DNA of 64,000 bases from Desulfacinum infernum DSM 9756 (lineage in GTDB: Bacteria > Desulfobacterota > Syntrophobacteria > Syntrophobacterales > DSM-9756). The notes below the pieces were generated by a model, which was not told the DNA's origin, made no database searches, and saw nothing but the letters and a program-made list of their open reading frames with translations. Positions 61,916 to 64,000 of the stretch are shown here, piece by piece; position 1 is the stretch's first letter; every line of letters starts with the position of its first letter. A program made the position numbers and the translations under genes. Location of the stretch: the NCBI RefSeq assembly GCF_900129305.1, contig NZ_FQVB01000025.1:1-64000 (forward strand), read 5' to 3'.

Positions 61916-63960
61916 GCTTCGACAAGGAAACAAGAAACCTGCTTGCGAAGACGGTCGCCGCCTGCAGGCGCCAGCTGACCGAGGACGTCACCGACCAGCT
62001 CCGCGGTACGTTCGGCCTGCACCCGGACGGCACGATCCTGCCGTTGGAGAAACTGACCCACCTCACCGAGGAGCAGGCGGCCGCCGCGAGGCGGCTCCGT
62101 GAGTTGCTCGACCATTACGCGGCCGGGGCGGCGGGTACGCCGTCGGCGCGCCGCAAAGCGGCCTATGAGCGCCTGGTGTTGGAGATCTCCTTCACGGCGC
62201 TGAACCGTCTGGCCGCACTGCGCCTGTGCGAGGAACGGGGCCTTGTCGTCGAATGCGTGCGCAAGGGCACGGCATCCGACGGATTCCGCCTGTTCGAGAG
62301 GGTCTCCGGGGGAGCGCTCGGGACGCGCTATGAAACCTACCGCGTGTTCCTTGAGTGTCTGTTCGATGAACTGGCCTTGGACCTCGGCGTGCTTTTCGAC
62401 CGCTTCACCCCGCAGTCCGCGGTTTTCCCGGGCGAACGCTGCCTGGAAGAGGTGCTCGACGAGCTCAACAAGCCCGACCTCGCGCACCTTTGGACCGAAG
62501 ACGAGACCATCGGCTGGATCTATCAGTACTTCAATCCGCCCGAGGAACGCAAAGCCATGCGGGAGGCCTCCCAGGCGCCGCGCAACAGCCGGGAACTCGC
62601 CGTCCGCAACCAGTTCTTCACACCGCGCTATGTGGTGGAGTTCCTCACCGACAACACCCTCGGGCGCATCTGGTACGAGATGCGCAAAGGAGACACCCGG
62701 CTCAAAGAGGAATGCCGTTATCTGGTCCGCAGACCGAACGAGGTATTTCTCGAGGCCGGGGAAAAGGCGCCGTCGCAGGACGACGCCCGCGGGGATCTTT
62801 CCCAAGAGGAACTCCTCAAACAACCGGTTTACATCGAGCACAGACCGAAGAAAGACCCGCGGGACATCAAGATCCTCGATCCCGCCTGCGGCAGCGGGCA
62901 TTTCCTGCTCTACGCATTCGACCTTTTGGAGACGATCTACGAGGAGGCCTGGGAGGACCCCGAAAGTCCGGCGTCGGAAGTCACGGGCCGCACTCTGCGG
63001 GAGGAGTTCGAAACCCTCGACGAGCTGCGTCGGAACGTTCCCAAGCTGATCATCGAACACAATCTCCACGGCATCGATATCGACCCGCGGGCGGTGCAGA
63101 TCGCCGCGCTCGCCCTCTGGTTGCGGGCGCAGAAGACCTGGAAGCGCCTGGGGCTCAAGCCTGCGGAGAGGCCCCGTGTCGTGAAGTCCAACATCGTCAC
63201 CGCCGAACCCATGCCCGGCGAAGAAGACATGCGGCGGGAGTTCCTCGAGGCCTTGCGCCCCAAGGTTCTCGGCCAATTGGTGGAAGTGGTGTTCGACAAG
63301 ATGAAACTCGCCGGCGAGGGCGGGTCTCTGCTCAAGATCGAGGAGGAGATCCGGGACGCCGTGGCGGAGGCGAAGAAGCAATGGGTTGAAGGGCCGAAAC
63401 CGGAGCAGATGTTGTTGTTTCCGGAGCCGGCCTCGCCGAAGCCCGAGCAGAGGACCCTTTTCGACGTCAAGGAAATCACGGATGAGGAGTTCTGGAACCA
63501 GGCCGAAGGACGCATCCTGGCGGCGCTCAAGGAATACGCGGAGCGGGCCGAAAACGGCCGTGGTCTGCGCCGCCGCCTGTTCGCCGAGGACGCCGCCCGT
63601 GGCTTCGCTTTCGTGGATCTCTGCCGCAAGCGGTTCGACGTGGTGCTGATGAATCCGCCGTTTGGGGAACCGAGCAAGCTTTCCAAGAAATACATGGGGC
63701 AGGCCTATGCGCGAACCAAGAACGACCTTTACGCTGCCTTTGTGGAGCGAGGTCTGCTCATTCTTAAGAATCGCGGGATGATTGGTGCCATTACTTCACG
63801 GACGGGTTTTTTCCTCTCTTCATTTCGAAAGTGGCGTGAAGAGATCCTTCTAAAGGAAGCTCGGCCGACCGTATTCGCCGATCTCGGTTACGGCGTCTTG
63901 GATACGGCGATGGTTGAGACAGCGGCTTACTGTTTGGAGGCCTCAGTCCATGTCCCGTAA
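61912..63960 (+). CDS. pglX: BREX adenine methyltransferase PglX, apparently interrupted
   Basis: 682 codons read here. The SAM motif is DPACGSGHFLLYAFDLL (about 323-339) and the catalytic motif VLMNPPFGEPS (about 579-589). PglX methylates N6 of adenine on host DNA, marking self. BREX PglX proteins are usually about 1100-1250 residues, and here the frame closes at TAA soon after AMVETAAYCLEASVHVP, where the family normally continues into the target-recognition half. Base composition drops in GC over the last about 300 bp. A frameshift, a split gene or a sequencing error would each explain this; 63950 onward is open in the +1 frame. Confidence 0.85.
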   Translation: MSFDKETRNLLAKTVAACRRQLTEDVTDQLRGTFGLHPDGTILPLEKLTHLTEEQAAAARRLRELLDHYAAGAAGTPSARRKAAYERLVLEISFTALNRLAALRLCEERGLVVECVRKGTASDGFRLFERVSGGALGTRYETYRVFLECLFDELALDLGVLFDRFTPQSAVFPGERCLEEVLDELNKPDLAHLWTEDETIGWIYQYFNPPEERKAMREASQAPRNSRELAVRNQFFTPRYVVEFLTDNTLGRIWYEMRKGDTRLKEECRYLVRRPNEVFLEAGEKAPSQDDARGDLSQEELLKQPVYIEHRPKKDPRDIKILDPACGSGHFLLYAFDLLETIYEEAWEDPESPASEVTGRTLREEFETLDELRRNVPKLIIEHNLHGIDIDPRAVQIAALALWLRAQKTWKRLGLKPAERPRVVKSNIVTAEPMPGEEDMRREFLEALRPKVLGQLVEVVFDKMKLAGEGGSLLKIEEEIRDAVAEAKKQWVEGPKPEQMLLFPEPASPKPEQRTLFDVKEITDEEFWNQAEGRILAALKEYAERAENGRGLRRRLFAEDAARGFAFVDLCRKRFDVVLMNPPFGEPSKLSKKYMGQAYARTKNDLYAAFVERGLLILKNRGMIGAITSRTGFFLSSFRKWREEILLKEARPTVFADLGYGVLDTAMVETAAYCLEASVHVP

Positions 63961-64000
63961 TGCAAATTCTGCCATAGAACGAATAAGGGCGGGACAACAG
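63950..64000 (+). CDS. Possible continuation of pglX in the +1 frame, cut by the window end
   Basis: From ATG 63950 the +1 frame reads 17 codons (MSRNANSAIERIRAGQQ) without a stop to the window edge, overlapping the pglX stop. It has no ribosome site of note. It is either the shifted second half of PglX or a separate gene. Confidence 0.35.
   Translation, partial: MSRNANSAIERIRAGQQ

Noticed and set aside
1-64000. CRISPR array
   Set aside because: The many repeats are dispersed and palindromic with irregular spacing of kilobases; no run of regularly spaced direct repeats with unique spacers and no cas genes were seen.

Overview
The window reads as chromosomal DNA of a GC-rich, anaerobic, sulfate-reducer-like member of the Desulfobacterota, most like Syntrophobacteria. 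That is an inference from a secreted tetrahaem cytochrome c3, a tandem HdrC-type iron-sulfur protein, a propionyl-CoA synthetase, MucR- and HDOD-type regulators, and large phosphorelay kinases. No rRNA or complete tRNA gene is present, so the lineage cannot be fixed from this sequence alone.

Layout. 1-345: the start of an IS1634-type transposase whose insertion appears to have beheaded a receiver-Ser/Thr kinase gene (346-1509). 1.6-25.5 kb: ordinary core genes in short operons: GNAT, phosphoesterase and Ski2-like helicase; thioesterase; DEAD-box helicase and PfkB kinase; uvrB; DJ-1/PfpI; HdrC-like; mucR; nth and NUDIX; cytochrome c3; acyltransferase; YkgJ; HDOD; aldo/keto reductase; and several hypotheticals. 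25.6-33.2 kb: signalling genes, namely CheR, a three-receiver hybrid histidine kinase and a second hybrid kinase. 33.5-36.9 kb: a SUKH/DUF1269-like fusion, a lipoprotein, an ArsA ATPase with an HSP20-like tail, and a Uma2 nuclease. 37.5-44.3 kb: a peptide ABC transporter operon led by isoaspartyl dipeptidase. 45.0-50.0 kb: propionyl-CoA synthetase, an MFS exporter and an acetamidase/formamidase.

From about 50.15 kb the window is a tRNA-linked accessory island. Two near-identical 80-bp copies of a tRNA(CAT) 3' end plus its terminator (50151-50230 and 52161-52240) mark integration boundaries. Beyond the second copy lie a HepT-MntA toxin-antitoxin pair, wrecked abiE toxin-antitoxin genes, an orphan BrxC C-terminus, a MobC-MobA-MobB mobilisation cassette, and a BREX phage-defence operon on the other strand. 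That operon runs XRE regulator, brxE, brxA, brxB, brxC, pglX and is cut by the window end. The presence and order of brxE-A-B-C-pglX match the rare type 6 BREX layout. The pglX frame stops early, at a site where base composition also changes.

The gaps between core genes are unusually rich in short dispersed repeats. There are five copies of a REPIN-like element of 121-133 bp, three copies of a composite repeat of about 210 bp, families of perfect palindromes, and MITE-like units with terminal inverted repeats. These account for nearly all long non-coding stretches left of the island.
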